NCBI RefSeq assembly: GCF_029210485.1
Contig: NZ_JARGET010000019.1
Span: forward strand, 1-64,000
Direction: 5' to 3'
Length of the DNA stretch: 64,000 nucleotides
From: Hoeflea sp. YIM 152468
GTDB taxonomy: Bacteria > Pseudomonadota > Alphaproteobacteria > Rhizobiales > Rhizobiaceae
Numbering within the stretch: the first letter of the stretch is position 1; each line of letters starts with the position of its first letter. Below are positions 7,383-15,883 of this stretch, in pieces. Under the pieces are notes generated by a model. The model ran no database searches. It worked only from the letters and a program-made list of their open reading frames with translations, and had not been told where the DNA came from. Position numbers and translations under genes: made by a program.

Positions 7383-8582
7383 ATGATTTTTATCGCCACC
7401 ACACGCAACGGCGACCGGATCGAATACCGCGACCGGAAACGCTGGCTGTGGATCTTGTCGGTGCTGTCACCTTCCCTGCCCGGCCTGGCGGCTGTGGCCT
7501 TCCTGATCAGCGGCAATGCCTGGTGGGTGCTGGCGCCGATTGCATTTTATTACGGCGTCTATGTTGTCGCCGATCATCTGGTCGGCGTCGACCCGAACAA
7601 TCCGCCCGAAGATGTGGTCGAGGCAATGGCTTCCGACACCTATTACCGGGTCTTGCTGTTTCTCTCGGTTCCGGTTTTCTGGTTCTCGTTTCTGGCCTGC
7701 GCCATTGCCGCGGGCCAGCCCGATACCGGTTTCTGGGCCTGGCTCGGCCTGATGCTCGGCGCCGGGGTGAGTTCGGGCACCGCCATCACGGTCGGCCATG
7801 AACTGGGCCACAAGACCAGCCGGCTCGACCGGTGGGGCGCGAAATTTGCCAATGCCATATCCGGCTACGGCCATTTCTGCATCGAGCACAACCGCGGCCA
7901 CCACATTCACGTGGCGACGCCTGAGGACCCGGCCTCGGCCCGGCTCGGGGAAAGCCTGTGGCGGTTTGCGGTGAGGGAGATTCCGGGCACTGCGGTGCGG
8001 GGCTGGCGCATGGAACGGGCCCGGCTGGCGCAAAAAGGACTGGGGTTTTGGCATTGGCGCAACGATATCCTGCAGGGCTACGCCATCACTCTGGTTGCCG
8101 ATGTCGCGTTGATTGTCGCCTTTGGCTGGACCATGGTTCCGTTTCTGCTGCTGCACAATCTGATCGGCTGGTTTCACCTGACCACCGCCAATTACATCGA
8201 GCATTACGGCCTCAAACGCGAGCTTCGGCCCGATGGCCGCTACGGTCCCTGCGAGCCGCGCCACTCGTGGAACACCAACCACATCATCACCAATCTGATG
8301 CTGTTTCATCTGCAACGCCATTCCGACCACCACGCCAATCCGCTCAGGCCCTACCAGGCGCTGCGCTCGTTTGACGATCTGCCGACGCTGCCGTCCGGCT
8401 ATCCCGGTACATTCTTGCTGGCAGCGGTGCCGCGGCTGTGGTTCCGGGTCATGGACCCGAAGGTGATGGCCTGGGCGGACGGCGATCTCGACAAGACCAA
8501 TCTCGATCCGTCTCGGGCAGCGGGCTACCGGGCGCGATGGCCGGCAACCGCCAGCTCGGTTGAGCTGACGGCCGCCCCCTGA
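7383..8582 (+). CDS. alkB: AlkB-type alkane 1-monooxygenase
   Basis: The 399-residue integral-membrane di-iron hydroxylase carries all the AlkB histidine motifs: HELGHK (residues 139-144), EHNRGHH (168-174), NYIEHYGL (about 280) and LQRHSDHH (310-317), set between hydrophobic helices. The family oxidises the terminal methyl of medium-chain alkanes or related substrates using electrons from rubredoxin. No rubredoxin or rubredoxin reductase gene is adjacent and none is fused, so electrons must come from elsewhere. I chose the ATG at 7383 (MIFIATTRNG) since the upstream frame lacks family similarity. Substrate range cannot be inferred. Confidence 0.93.
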   Translation: MIFIATTRNGDRIEYRDRKRWLWILSVLSPSLPGLAAVAFLISGNAWWVLAPIAFYYGVYVVADHLVGVDPNNPPEDVVEAMASDTYYRVLLFLSVPVFWFSFLACAIAAGQPDTGFWAWLGLMLGAGVSSGTAITVGHELGHKTSRLDRWGAKFANAISGYGHFCIEHNRGHHIHVATPEDPASARLGESLWRFAVREIPGTAVRGWRMERARLAQKGLGFWHWRNDILQGYAITLVADVALIVAFGWTMVPFLLLHNLIGWFHLTTANYIEHYGLKRELRPDGRYGPCEPRHSWNTNHIITNLMLFHLQRHSDHHANPLRPYQALRSFDDLPTLPSGYPGTFLLAAVPRLWFRVMDPKVMAWADGDLDKTNLDPSRAAGYRARWPATASSVELTAAP

Positions 8583-8588
8583 GGGGGC
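8574..8588. terminator. GC hairpin enclosing the alkB stop codon
   Basis: GCCCCC (8574-8579) and GGGGGC (8583-8588) pair perfectly, and the three-base loop is the TGA stop codon of the alkB-like gene. There is no T-run after it. It may mark the end of the transcript between the convergent alkB and chemoreceptor genes; terminator activity is inferred. Confidence 0.4.
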
Positions 8589-8662
8589 AGACCATCGGCC
8601 CGGCAACCCACGCAACAGCAAACACCAGAAACAAGGTCCGCCGTCGGCGCTGAAGGGTCGTG

Positions 8663-10171
8663 TCAGGCCACTCTGTCGAGCCTTGAGTGGGTCATTTCCT
8701 GAGTGGTTGTCGCCGACAGGGTGAAGCGCGACGCCAGTTCGGCAAGTGTCTGGTTGAGGCCCAACAGGTTCTGGGTGGCCGCGTTGGTTTCTTCCACCAT
8801 CGCCGCATTCTGCTGGGTGATCTGATCCATCGACGTGACGGCGGTGTTGATCTCGGCAATGCCGAGCGATTGCTCCTGTGCCGATTGCGAGATCGCGGTG
8901 AAATGCTCGCTGATGACGCGCACCTGCCCGCCGATGCTGGACAAGGCCTCACCGGTCTTGTTGACGAGCGAAACCCCGTTGAGGACATCGCTGAATGATG
9001 CCTCGATGAGTTCCTTGATCTCCTTGGCGGCGGAGGCGGAGCGCTGCGCCAGTTCGCGCACCTCCTGGGCGACCACGGCAAAGCCCCTGCCCGCCTCACC
9101 GGCGCGCGCCGCTTCGACGCCGGCGTTGAGCGCCAGCAAATTGGTCTGGAAAGAAATTTCGTCAATCACCGTGATGATCTGGGTGATCTTCTTGGATGAT
9201 TCCTCGATCTTGCCCATGGCCGCGATGGCCTGATTGACGGTCTCACCCGACTGCGCAGCCTGTTGTGCGGCCTGATCGACGATCTGGCGGGCGTCGCCGG
9301 TGCGTTCGGCGGACTGACGGGAGATGGTGCTGATTTGTTCGACCGCTGCCGCGGTCTGTTCCAGCGAGGCCGCCTGCTGCTCTGTTCGCCGCGCCATGTC
9401 GTCGGTGGCGCTGGAGAGTTCACGCGTCTCGCTGCCCGACTGCTTGATCGAAGCAACAATGTCGGTGAAGGCATCATTGAGCTTGGTGACAGTGGTGTTG
9501 AAATTGGCCTTGAGCTGGTCGAATTCCGCTGCCAGCGGCTCCGACATGGTCGCGCCGAGATTGCCCTCGGACAGACTGGTGAGCGCCTGCTCCAGAGCCT
9601 CTAGCGCCTTGTCCTGATCGGCCTTCAGGCGCGCCTGTTCCCGTTCGACCCTGGCACGCTCCTGGCTCAATTCGTCAAGATAGACCGAGATGGCGTAATC
9701 CATGTCAATCAGCGCCGCCTTGATCACGGCGGTCACACCCTGACTGGTCTTGCTGGCCTTGCGGCGTGACCCGAAGCCCCCGAGCTCCTGTTCGATAATG
9801 CCGCGAACCAATTCCTCCAGAACGAGCGCATAGCCGCCGATATACCATGACGGTTCCAGCCCGAGCTTGGCGTGGACCTTGCCGATCCGGGTGACGCCGT
9901 CGATGTAGGCGTGATCGAATTTGCCGGTGGCGATCATGCCCCAGTGTTCCACCTGCTTTTCCTTGGCGTGGTCGACATGGGCCGCATTGCGAAAATGCCT
10001 GGCGGTTTGCGGGGTGGCGGTCACAAACGTATAGAAGCGATCCAGTGCCGGCCCGACCGTGACGTCAATCAGCGGCTTGAGGGCGGCAAGCGCTGCCAGC
10101 TGCTGCTTGCTCATATCCGTGAATGCGAGCTTGTCTGCGATGCTTATCTGGTCGGGCTTGTCGGCGGTCAT
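8663..10171 (-). CDS. globin-coupled methyl-accepting chemotaxis protein
   Basis: The 502-residue soluble chemoreceptor has no transmembrane helix. Residues 1-170 form a protoglobin sensor domain (HemAT-like) with the proximal haem histidine in the GKVHAKLGLEPSWYIGGY segment. A linker with a HAMP-like stretch (about 190-240) leads into a full MCP signalling domain whose hairpin tip reads IDEISFQTNLLALNAGVEAARAGEAGRGFAVVAQEVRELAQRSA. Family members sense oxygen or other diatomic gases and control CheA. AGGA precedes the ATG. No che genes are nearby, so it must feed a chemosensory array encoded elsewhere. Confidence 0.93.
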   Translation of the reverse strand: MTADKPDQISIADKLAFTDMSKQQLAALAALKPLIDVTVGPALDRFYTFVTATPQTARHFRNAAHVDHAKEKQVEHWGMIATGKFDHAYIDGVTRIGKVHAKLGLEPSWYIGGYALVLEELVRGIIEQELGGFGSRRKASKTSQGVTAVIKAALIDMDYAISVYLDELSQERARVEREQARLKADQDKALEALEQALTSLSEGNLGATMSEPLAAEFDQLKANFNTTVTKLNDAFTDIVASIKQSGSETRELSSATDDMARRTEQQAASLEQTAAAVEQISTISRQSAERTGDARQIVDQAAQQAAQSGETVNQAIAAMGKIEESSKKITQIITVIDEISFQTNLLALNAGVEAARAGEAGRGFAVVAQEVRELAQRSASAAKEIKELIEASFSDVLNGVSLVNKTGEALSSIGGQVRVISEHFTAISQSAQEQSLGIAEINTAVTSMDQITQQNAAMVEETNAATQNLLGLNQTLAELASRFTLSATTTQEMTHSRLDRVA

Positions 10172-10186
10172 GAAGGGAAATCCTGA

Positions 10187-10686
10187 TCAAGGCAGCAAAA
10201 AGGGCACGTCATGGCGCTTTTCAAAACCGGTTTGCCAGGCCCTCATGGCCTTCCCGCAGAGACCTATTGGCATTTAGCTAACGAGGATTAAACGCCTGCT
10301 CACGACTTCTTGCTGCTTTCAATCCCGAACCAGCCGACAAGCGGTTGGCTGCCATCATTGTGACGGCCCCGGCGCCATTTTCCACATTTTCGATCAGCAG
10401 TTTCCTGCAGCCTGCGTCAGTTTGACGTACCGGAATGGGCCCCGCGATCCGGCTTTGGGCCCGCCGCTTGCTCCTTTTGGCCGGGCCAGGGCGAATCACG
10501 TCCGTGGTCCCACCGATCAGTCGCCGATCTTTGGCCAGATCCGTCTTGCTGCCGTTGCCGGAGCCTGCGTATGCGACAGCGCCGGACCCGGTTGCCAGCA
10601 GCCGCCTGGCCAGCCCCGCTCTTGCGGGATCGGCGCAGATCCGAGACAGGCCCGATTGGCTGTCCCGAAACAGGCGCCCGGCGGCA
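10187..10686. other. 500-bp non-coding interval
   Basis: This interval lies upstream of the chemoreceptor and downstream of the LysE exporter, both on the minus strand. Near the chemoreceptor start are a 10-bp palindrome AAACCGGTTT (10224-10233) and an inverted repeat AGGCC-N5-GGCCT just after it, possibly part of its promoter control. The rest is GC-rich with no open frame that resembles a protein family and no tRNA-like structure that I can see. Confidence 0.55.
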
Positions 10687-11319
10687 TCAGGGCGTGAGCG
10701 GGTTGCGGCTGTCGCTCAGGATCTTGCCGCCAATGGCGATGAAGCAGACCCCCGCGGCCCGCTCGATCCGGTGCTGAGCATTCCCAAACCGCCTGATCAC
10801 CGGGGGTGACGACATGAACAGTGTAACCAGCGTGTACCAGCTCGCGGCACTTGCCATCACCAGGCCGATCATTGCCGTCATCACCCAAAGCGGCATCGCA
10901 TCGCTGACGGCGGTGGCGAACACACTGGTGAACAGCACAATCGCCTTGGGATTGGTCAACGTCACCAGAAAGCCGAAAACCAGCGGATTGCCGGACCGCA
11001 CCCGGTTCTGATCGCCAAGATCCAGCGGCGCGGGTCTGATCAGCACCAGCCTGATCCCGAGATAGACCAGATACAACCCGCCGCAGATGCGCACCGCCCA
11101 GGCAAGCCATTGATACTGGACAAGAATGGCAGACAGCCCGAGCAAGCTCAGCCCTGCGTAAAGACCCAGTCCCGCCGTCACGCCGAGCGTGGTCATGAGA
11201 CCGGCGCGCGGTCCCCGCGCCATGGAGGACCGCACCACGGCGATGAAATCCGGGCCGGGCAGGATCAAGGCCGGGATGAAGAGAGCGAAGACGCTGATGA
11301 AGGCGATGGTCCAGTCCAT
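10687..11319 (-). CDS. LysE/RhtB family exporter
   Basis: The 210-residue inner-membrane protein has about six helices and the LysE signatures: FIPALILPGPDFIAVVRSSMARGPRAGLMTTLGVTAGLG at the N-terminus, GGLYLVYLGIRLV, and FGFLVTLTNPKAIVLFTSVFA in the middle. This family exports amino acids (lysine, homoserine, threonine) or related metabolites. GGAATAGCCA precedes the ATG. The substrate cannot be assigned. The Tag-like gene lies 30 bp upstream on the same strand, so the two may be co-transcribed. Confidence 0.9.
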   Translation of the reverse strand: MDWTIAFISVFALFIPALILPGPDFIAVVRSSMARGPRAGLMTTLGVTAGLGLYAGLSLLGLSAILVQYQWLAWAVRICGGLYLVYLGIRLVLIRPAPLDLGDQNRVRSGNPLVFGFLVTLTNPKAIVLFTSVFATAVSDAMPLWVMTAMIGLVMASAASWYTLVTLFMSSPPVIRRFGNAQHRIERAAGVCFIAIGGKILSDSRNPLTP

Positions 11320-11351
11320 TGGCTATTCCGTTTCAGTGTTCACCGCCCGCA

Positions 11352-12017
11352 TCACAGGCTCATCGCCAGCACACGGCTGATTTCGGTCAGGGACCGGCCC
11401 GACTGGTCCATCCAGACGTTGAAGGCGGCCTGGATATCGGCCAAGGCCTTTTTCGAGGTGGCCGGCTTGTCGATGACGCCCTCGGCAATCAGGCGGGCGG
11501 TCACGCTTTCGGAGAGGATGAAGCTGTCCTTGCCCTGGCTGCGCAGGCAATATTGCGCGGTCGTGCCGCCAAGCCGGCTGCCGCGCTTCTTCAACAGATC
11601 CAGCAAGCCGACAAAATCGGTCGACGGCCAGCCGGCGATGGCCTTTCCGGCACTGCCGGACTCCGCCGCCAACGCCTGAACAAAGACCGCGTTTTGCTGC
11701 ACCGAGCGGATCTTGGCGCCGTTGCGGATGATGCGGGTGTCCGACACCAGCCGGTCAAAATCCTCGTCGTTGAGCATGGCGCAATGGCCGATGTCGAAGC
11801 CGTCAAATGCAGCCTCGAAGCCGGGCCACATGCTGTCGACCACTTTCCAGCTGAATCCGGCCTGAAACACGCCTCTGGTCATCGCCGCCAGCCAGCGGTC
11901 ATCGGCGATGGCTGCGAGTTCGGCTGAGGCTTTTGGCGGGGCAAGCATTGCATTCAACACATCGGCGCCACCCTTGCGGGCTGCGGCGATGTCGAAGATG
12001 TCGTCAAAAGAACGCAT
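11352..12017 (-). CDS. DNA-3-methyladenine glycosylase I-like protein
   Basis: The 221-residue protein begins MRSFDDIFDIAAARKGGA and contains WLAAMTRGVFQAGFSWKVVDSMWPGFEAAFDGFD and LVSDTRIIRNGAKIRSVQQNA, which correspond to the Tag fold (KRxxFRxAFxxFD and RNxxKIxAxxxNA in the family). Tag removes alkylated adenine from DNA as the first step of base-excision repair. The N-terminal Cys/His pair that binds zinc in E. coli Tag is not seen, as in the alphaproteobacterial subgroup. GGAGG precedes the ATG, which makes the start firm. Confidence 0.8.
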   Translation of the reverse strand: MRSFDDIFDIAAARKGGADVLNAMLAPPKASAELAAIADDRWLAAMTRGVFQAGFSWKVVDSMWPGFEAAFDGFDIGHCAMLNDEDFDRLVSDTRIIRNGAKIRSVQQNAVFVQALAAESGSAGKAIAGWPSTDFVGLLDLLKKRGSRLGGTTAQYCLRSQGKDSFILSESVTARLIAEGVIDKPATSKKALADIQAAFNVWMDQSGRSLTEISRVLAMSL

Positions 12018-12150
12018 GCCGGCCTCCGCTGCAAATCTGCCACCAAAACGAGATTAATGCATCTAGATTCTTGTTCAATTCTATTCATCTCGACAAGAGC
12101 GGCGTTGCCTTGAAGAAAGAAAGGCAGCGTCCTGGGCGATGGCGAGAGAG

Positions 12151-12175
12151 GCGACCGGTCGAAAGAACCGGTCGC
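12151..12175. repeat. perfect 9-bp inverted repeat
   Basis: GCGACCGGT (12151-12159) and ACCGGTCGC (12167-12175) are exact complements around a 7-base loop. The stem lies between two minus-strand genes, directly after a short tandem array, and may act as a transcript-end structure for the methyltransferase-fold gene at 12232-12906. There is no U-run. Confidence 0.5.
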
Positions 12176-12176
12176 G

Positions 12177-12221
12177 GCACCGGCCGCACCGACCGCACCG
12201 GCAGAACCGGCAGCACCGGAC
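12177..12221. repeat. 9-bp tandem repeat array, five units
   Basis: Five consecutive 9-base units follow the pattern G(C/A)ACCG(G/A)(C/A)(C/A), beginning GCACCGGCC and ending GCACCGGAC. The array sits 10 bp beyond the stop codon of the methyltransferase-fold gene. Read on the minus strand in that gene's frame, the units would encode a Pro-Val-(Leu/Arg) repeat, and the frame stays open for about 45 codons past the stop. It could be a decayed C-terminal extension or a simple intergenic minisatellite. Confidence 0.6.
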
Positions 12222-12231
12222 CCTGCCCGGC

Positions 12232-12906
12232 CTAACCGGGCCGGGTGGCGACCCAGATCATGTGCGTTGCCCCCCGTTTCTTGGCACGGGCGCGGGTCGG
12301 CACTTCCGCGACGGCAAAGCCTGCCTGCTTGAGCCGCCGGGTGAAGGCGGGATCGGGCGCCGAGGACCAGACCGAAAACACACCGCCGGATTTGAGCGCC
12401 CGATAGGCGCTCGCCAGCCCTTGCGCCGTATAGAGCGCATCGTTGCCGGTGCGGGTCAGCCCCTCCGGACCGTTGTCAACATCAAGCACAATGGCATCCC
12501 AGGCCGCGGCCTCGCCGCCGATCAGTGCGCCGACATCGCCCGCGTACAGGCTCGCCCGCCGATCGTCGAGACAGCCGTCAAACACCGGCGCCATCGGTCC
12601 GCGCGCCCATTCAACAACTGACGGCACAAGTTCGGCGACGGTGATGCGGGCGTCTTTGCCCAGGGCCTTGAGCGCGGCGCGCAGGGTAAACCCCATGCCC
12701 AGACCGCCGATCAGCATGCGGGGCTGGCTGCGCCCCTCAAGCCTCTCCGCCGCCAGCTCGGCCAGCGCCTCCTCCGAGCCGCTCAGACGGCTGTTCATCA
12801 GTTCGTTGGAGCCGAGCATGATGGAGAATTCCGCGCCGCGGCGCATCAGCCGCAGTTCGGGGCCATCATCAAGTTTGACGGCATCGAGCCGTTCCCAGGG
12901 GATCAT
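12232..12906 (-). CDS. spermidine synthase-like SAM-dependent methyltransferase-fold protein
   Basis: The 224-residue protein has the class I Rossmann fold of spermidine-synthase relatives: MLIGGLGMGFTLRAAL (nucleotide-binding glycine loop, about 64-80), ITVAELVPSVVEWARG (the acidic ribose-binding residue) and WDAIVLDVDNGPEG (the DxD-like catalytic loop, about 135). It lacks the N-terminal beta-hairpin tetramerisation domain of true spermidine synthases, and the family is often annotated only as spermidine synthase-like. The reaction is therefore unknown. It is a single gene on the minus strand. Confidence 0.75.
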   Translation of the reverse strand: MIPWERLDAVKLDDGPELRLMRRGAEFSIMLGSNELMNSRLSGSEEALAELAAERLEGRSQPRMLIGGLGMGFTLRAALKALGKDARITVAELVPSVVEWARGPMAPVFDGCLDDRRASLYAGDVGALIGGEAAAWDAIVLDVDNGPEGLTRTGNDALYTAQGLASAYRALKSGGVFSVWSSAPDPAFTRRLKQAGFAVAEVPTRARAKKRGATHMIWVATRPG

Positions 12907-13128
12907 CGCACAATCCGTTGCCGTGGTTGCCTTTGTGCGCCCCTATAGCACGCTGCCGCGCCGCCGCCACCGGCGCAGCTCGACCCAGATGACAAAATTC
13001 AGCCTCATGCCGGCTGGCAGCAGACGAGATTGAGACGGTGCCTGTTCATCGGATCACGTGCCGACAATGCTGACGATACTGCCGTCCGCCCGGTTTACAC
13101 CGGTCTTGCGAACGGTGCGTGCGGACTG

Positions 13129-13821
13129 CTAGCCAACCAGTTTCTTCTGTTTGGCAAAAGGGCTGAGACCAAGCCAGACCTGCATGCTTTGTGCGATGGT
13201 CCGCTCACCCAGCAGTTCGATCTTGTCGGCTTCGCTTTCGATGGTGCCCAACCCCATCCATATCGCCGTCATGGTTCGCAAATCCGTTGTCACGTAAAGA
13301 TTGATGTCAAACCCCGGATCCGACCAGCACAGATCAACCTCACCTCCAGGTTCGATCACCAGCCACCACTGGTTCTTTGGGGCAGGCAAATCCGAATACA
13401 GAAACTGAACCACCGTGCGGATCGACGGCAGCGGCGAGGGATCAAGGTTCCGGCGCATGTCCCACATCAACAGGGACGGATCGAGATTTTTCAGGGAGAG
13501 CGACGATTCAACCCATTTTTGCCCCCACAGGCCAATGGCTTCGACAACCGGACGAATGTCCTTTCCAGCGTCGGTCAGGCGATATTCAAACACGCCCTTT
13601 TCCGCTTTGAGCGGGATGCGCTCGACCACACCGGCGATCTCAAGTTCCTTCAGGCGCGTAGACAGCAGTGCTGGCGACATTTTCGGGACGCCGCGGCGCA
13701 GATCATTGAACCGGGTGGTCCCGGCAACGAGTTCGCGCATCAGCACCATGGTCCATCGCGTGCACAACACTTCGGCCGCCATCGCCACGGGGCAGAACTG
13801 CTTGTATCCAGCTTGTGTCAT
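13129..13821 (-). CDS. HxlR family transcriptional regulator
   Basis: The protein has about 230 residues. Residues 1-95 form an HxlR winged helix (CPVAMAAEVLCTRWTMVLMRELVAGTTRFNDLRRGVPKMSPALLSTRLKELEIAGVVER) followed by EYRLTDAGKDIRPVVEAIGLWGQKW. A C-terminal extension of about 110 residues resembles the SCP2-like lipid-binding domain found on some HxlR proteins. I chose the ATG at 13821 because GGAAGG lies upstream; a longer form starting at 13869 is possible. It diverges from the DUF1330 gene at 13997 and is likely to control it and itself. Confidence 0.85.
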   Translation of the reverse strand: MTQAGYKQFCPVAMAAEVLCTRWTMVLMRELVAGTTRFNDLRRGVPKMSPALLSTRLKELEIAGVVERIPLKAEKGVFEYRLTDAGKDIRPVVEAIGLWGQKWVESSLSLKNLDPSLLMWDMRRNLDPSPLPSIRTVVQFLYSDLPAPKNQWWLVIEPGGEVDLCWSDPGFDINLYVTTDLRTMTAIWMGLGTIESEADKIELLGERTIAQSMQVWLGLSPFAKQKKLVG

Positions 13822-13955
13822 CTTGACCTTCCCTTCCGGAGGATTCCAACCGTAGTCCTTTGAATGCATCTGCCTAGTACAGAATCGGAACCGGGCAGTT
13901 CAGTTCGGGGACTGGACCGGCAACCGGCCCTTTCGATAGCTCTTGCGGGCCAGCC

Positions 13956-13972
13956 TCGATGTTCACCATCGA
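13956..13972. promoter_or_regulatory. inverted repeat before the DUF1330 gene
   Basis: TCGATG (13956-13961) and CATCGA (13967-13972) are exact complements separated by 5 bases and end 24 bp before the DUF1330 start codon, within the divergent region shared with the HxlR gene. It is a candidate operator for the HxlR protein; no direct evidence is available. Confidence 0.35.
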
Positions 13973-13996
13973 AGCGGCTTCAAAAGGAGAGAAAAC

Positions 13997-14323
13997 ATGA
14001 GTGTCTACCTGATCGCTGACATCAAGGTTACCAATGACGGCTGGGTTGCCGACTACGCGACCAATGTTCACAACCTGGTCGAAAAGCATGGCGGAAAATA
14101 TCTCTGCCGCAGCGGCAATATCGAGACGCTGGAAGGAGTGGACAAGGACAGCACATTGATCGCGATCCTGGCGTTTCCCACCCGGGCAGCCCTCGACGGC
14201 TTTGCCGCCGACCCGCTCTACGCACCTTATGGTCAGGCGCGGCAAGCCGGCAGCATCAGCAATTTTCATGTCGTCGACGATACCGACATTGCCGGTGCTA
14301 TTCCGTATCTCAAAGCCGGGTGA
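13997..14323 (+). CDS. DUF1330 domain protein
   Basis: The 108-residue protein with a dimeric alpha/beta-barrel fold reads SVYLIADIKVTNDGWVADYATNVHNLVEKHGGKYLCRSGNIETLEG, which fits DUF1330 (YxxxVxxHGGKYLxRxG). Function is not established for the family; the fold resembles small monooxygenases and stress-response barrels. AAGGAGAG precedes the ATG at 13997, which makes the upstream in-frame start improbable. It is paired head-to-head with an HxlR regulator, an arrangement that usually indicates inducible expression by a reactive small molecule. Confidence 0.88.
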   Translation: MSVYLIADIKVTNDGWVADYATNVHNLVEKHGGKYLCRSGNIETLEGVDKDSTLIAILAFPTRAALDGFAADPLYAPYGQARQAGSISNFHVVDDTDIAGAIPYLKAG

Positions 14324-14510
14324 ATGCAACCATCGGCGCCAACGGGCAACCGCTGGCGCGCCCCTTCACCGGTCGATGGCGGCGGGCAGCGGGTTTCCAG
14401 ACATTGCGCGGACTGCAACCGACCCGGTCGACGCCATCGACCCAAGCGCCGCTTGGGTCGAAGCGGCGGAAGCCCGTGCGCCAGGCTCCGGTCTAGCTGA
14501 CAATCACCGG

Positions 14511-15638
14511 CTACCTGACAATCACCAGCCGCTCGGCGGCGCGGGTGATCGCGGTGTAGAGCCAGCGCTCGCGGCTTTCGCGAAAGGCGTAGCTTTCATC
14601 AAACAGGACGACCGAGTTCCACTGTGAGCCTTGCGCCTTGTGCACGGTGAGCGCGTAGCCGTAGTCGAAATCATCATAGCGTTTCTTGGTCTGCCAGGGC
14701 ACCTCCAGATCAGGATCGTCAAAGGCACTTTTGAGCAGCTTGATCTTGGCGGAGCCGCGATCCATGTCATCGTCCTCCGGGCGAACAAGCAGGTTGATGC
14801 CGGGCTTGACGGTCTCTTTTGACGACGTCATCACCTGCCACAGCGAGCCGTTGAGCAGCGCCTTGGCGGGATCGTTCCTCAGACACACCAGCTTGTCGCC
14901 CGCCTGCGGAAAGGCCTGGGTAAAGCCCTTGAGTTCGCGCAGACGCTGGTTGTAGCGCCGCCGGGTGCGGTTGGTGCCGACCAGCACCTGATCGGCCTCG
15001 AGCACCATGTCGCGATCGACATCGTTCTTGCCGATGATCTGCGCGGCGCCATAATCGCCATGCATGATCGCGCGGCCTTCGCGCACCTGCATGGCCAGAT
15101 CGATGATCGGGTTGTCGCGGGCCTGGCGGTGGATTTCGGTGAGCAGGATATCGGGCTCGTGTTCGGTGAAATAACCGCCGCCGGAAATCGGCGGCAATTG
15201 CCCGGGATCGCCCAGCACCAGGATCGGGGTGCCGAAACTCATCAGATCCTTGCCCAGCGCCTCGTCGACCATCGAGCATTCGTCGATGATGATCAGCGCG
15301 GCTTGCGCCAGCGGGCTCTGGCGGTTGATCGAGAACAACGGCGAGACGGTGGTCTTGCCGGTTTCCTCATCGGAGACCTCTTCCTCGCCCTTTGGCCGGT
15401 AGATCAGCGAATGAATGGTGCGGGCGTTCTTGGCGCCCCGGGCGCGCAGCACCTGCGCCGCCTTGCCGGTAAAGGCGGCAAACAGCACCTCGCCTTCGAC
15501 GTGTTCGGCGAAATACTTGGCCAGCGTGGTCTTGCCGGTGCCGGCATAGCCGAACAGCCGGAAGATCGGCGTGCGGCCGTCCTTCAGCCAGCGCGAGACC
15601 GCCTTGAGCGCCTCATCCTGTTGCGGTGAAAACTTCAT
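14511..15638 (-). CDS. RecD/Dda-like superfamily 1B DNA helicase
   Basis: The 375-residue ATPase has Walker A FGYAGTGKTTLAKYFA (about 29-44), Walker B LIIIDECSMVDE (about 113-124), motif III ILVLGDPGQLPPISGGGYF and a C-terminal UvrD-C/VirD-type motif YGYALTVHKAQGSQWNSVVL with YTAITRAAERLVIV. The length and motif order fit stand-alone RecD-like/Dda helicases, not the RecBCD subunit. GAGAGG precedes the ATG. It probably acts in repair or replication-fork processing; no recB or recC genes are near. Confidence 0.9.
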   Translation of the reverse strand: MKFSPQQDEALKAVSRWLKDGRTPIFRLFGYAGTGKTTLAKYFAEHVEGEVLFAAFTGKAAQVLRARGAKNARTIHSLIYRPKGEEEVSDEETGKTTVSPLFSINRQSPLAQAALIIIDECSMVDEALGKDLMSFGTPILVLGDPGQLPPISGGGYFTEHEPDILLTEIHRQARDNPIIDLAMQVREGRAIMHGDYGAAQIIGKNDVDRDMVLEADQVLVGTNRTRRRYNQRLRELKGFTQAFPQAGDKLVCLRNDPAKALLNGSLWQVMTSSKETVKPGINLLVRPEDDDMDRGSAKIKLLKSAFDDPDLEVPWQTKKRYDDFDYGYALTVHKAQGSQWNSVVLFDESYAFRESRERWLYTAITRAAERLVIVR

Positions 15639-15817
15639 AGGCCTCTCATGGCAGATTCGCCTGCCGCAGGCGACCCGGCAAATGCAGGCGCGTCAGGCGC
15701 GAGAAAACCGGCTTGTGCGGAACATCCGGCACAGTGGCGAGAGTTTACTGGTCCGGTTCACACAGATGATCGCCAGAGGCTCGGGTGCAAAGCAACCTGG
15801 CCCCACCCTGCCGCACG

Positions 15818-15882
15818 CTGTGTCTCTTTCAATCAATGCAAGTCCGTTGTCGTTCAAATGCCTGCGTTTGGACGCGACATGC
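15818..15882 (+). repeat. dispersed palindromic intergenic repeat, copy 2
   Basis: This copy has the same 65-bp length and most of the same bases as the element at 7219-7283, including TTCAATC, GTCCGTT, CGTTCAAATG and GCGACATGC, with compensating differences in the hairpin arms. It lies between the NsrR-type gene (whose stop codon it nearly touches) and the RecD-like helicase gene, both on the minus strand. Confidence 0.6.
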
Positions 15883-15883
15883 C

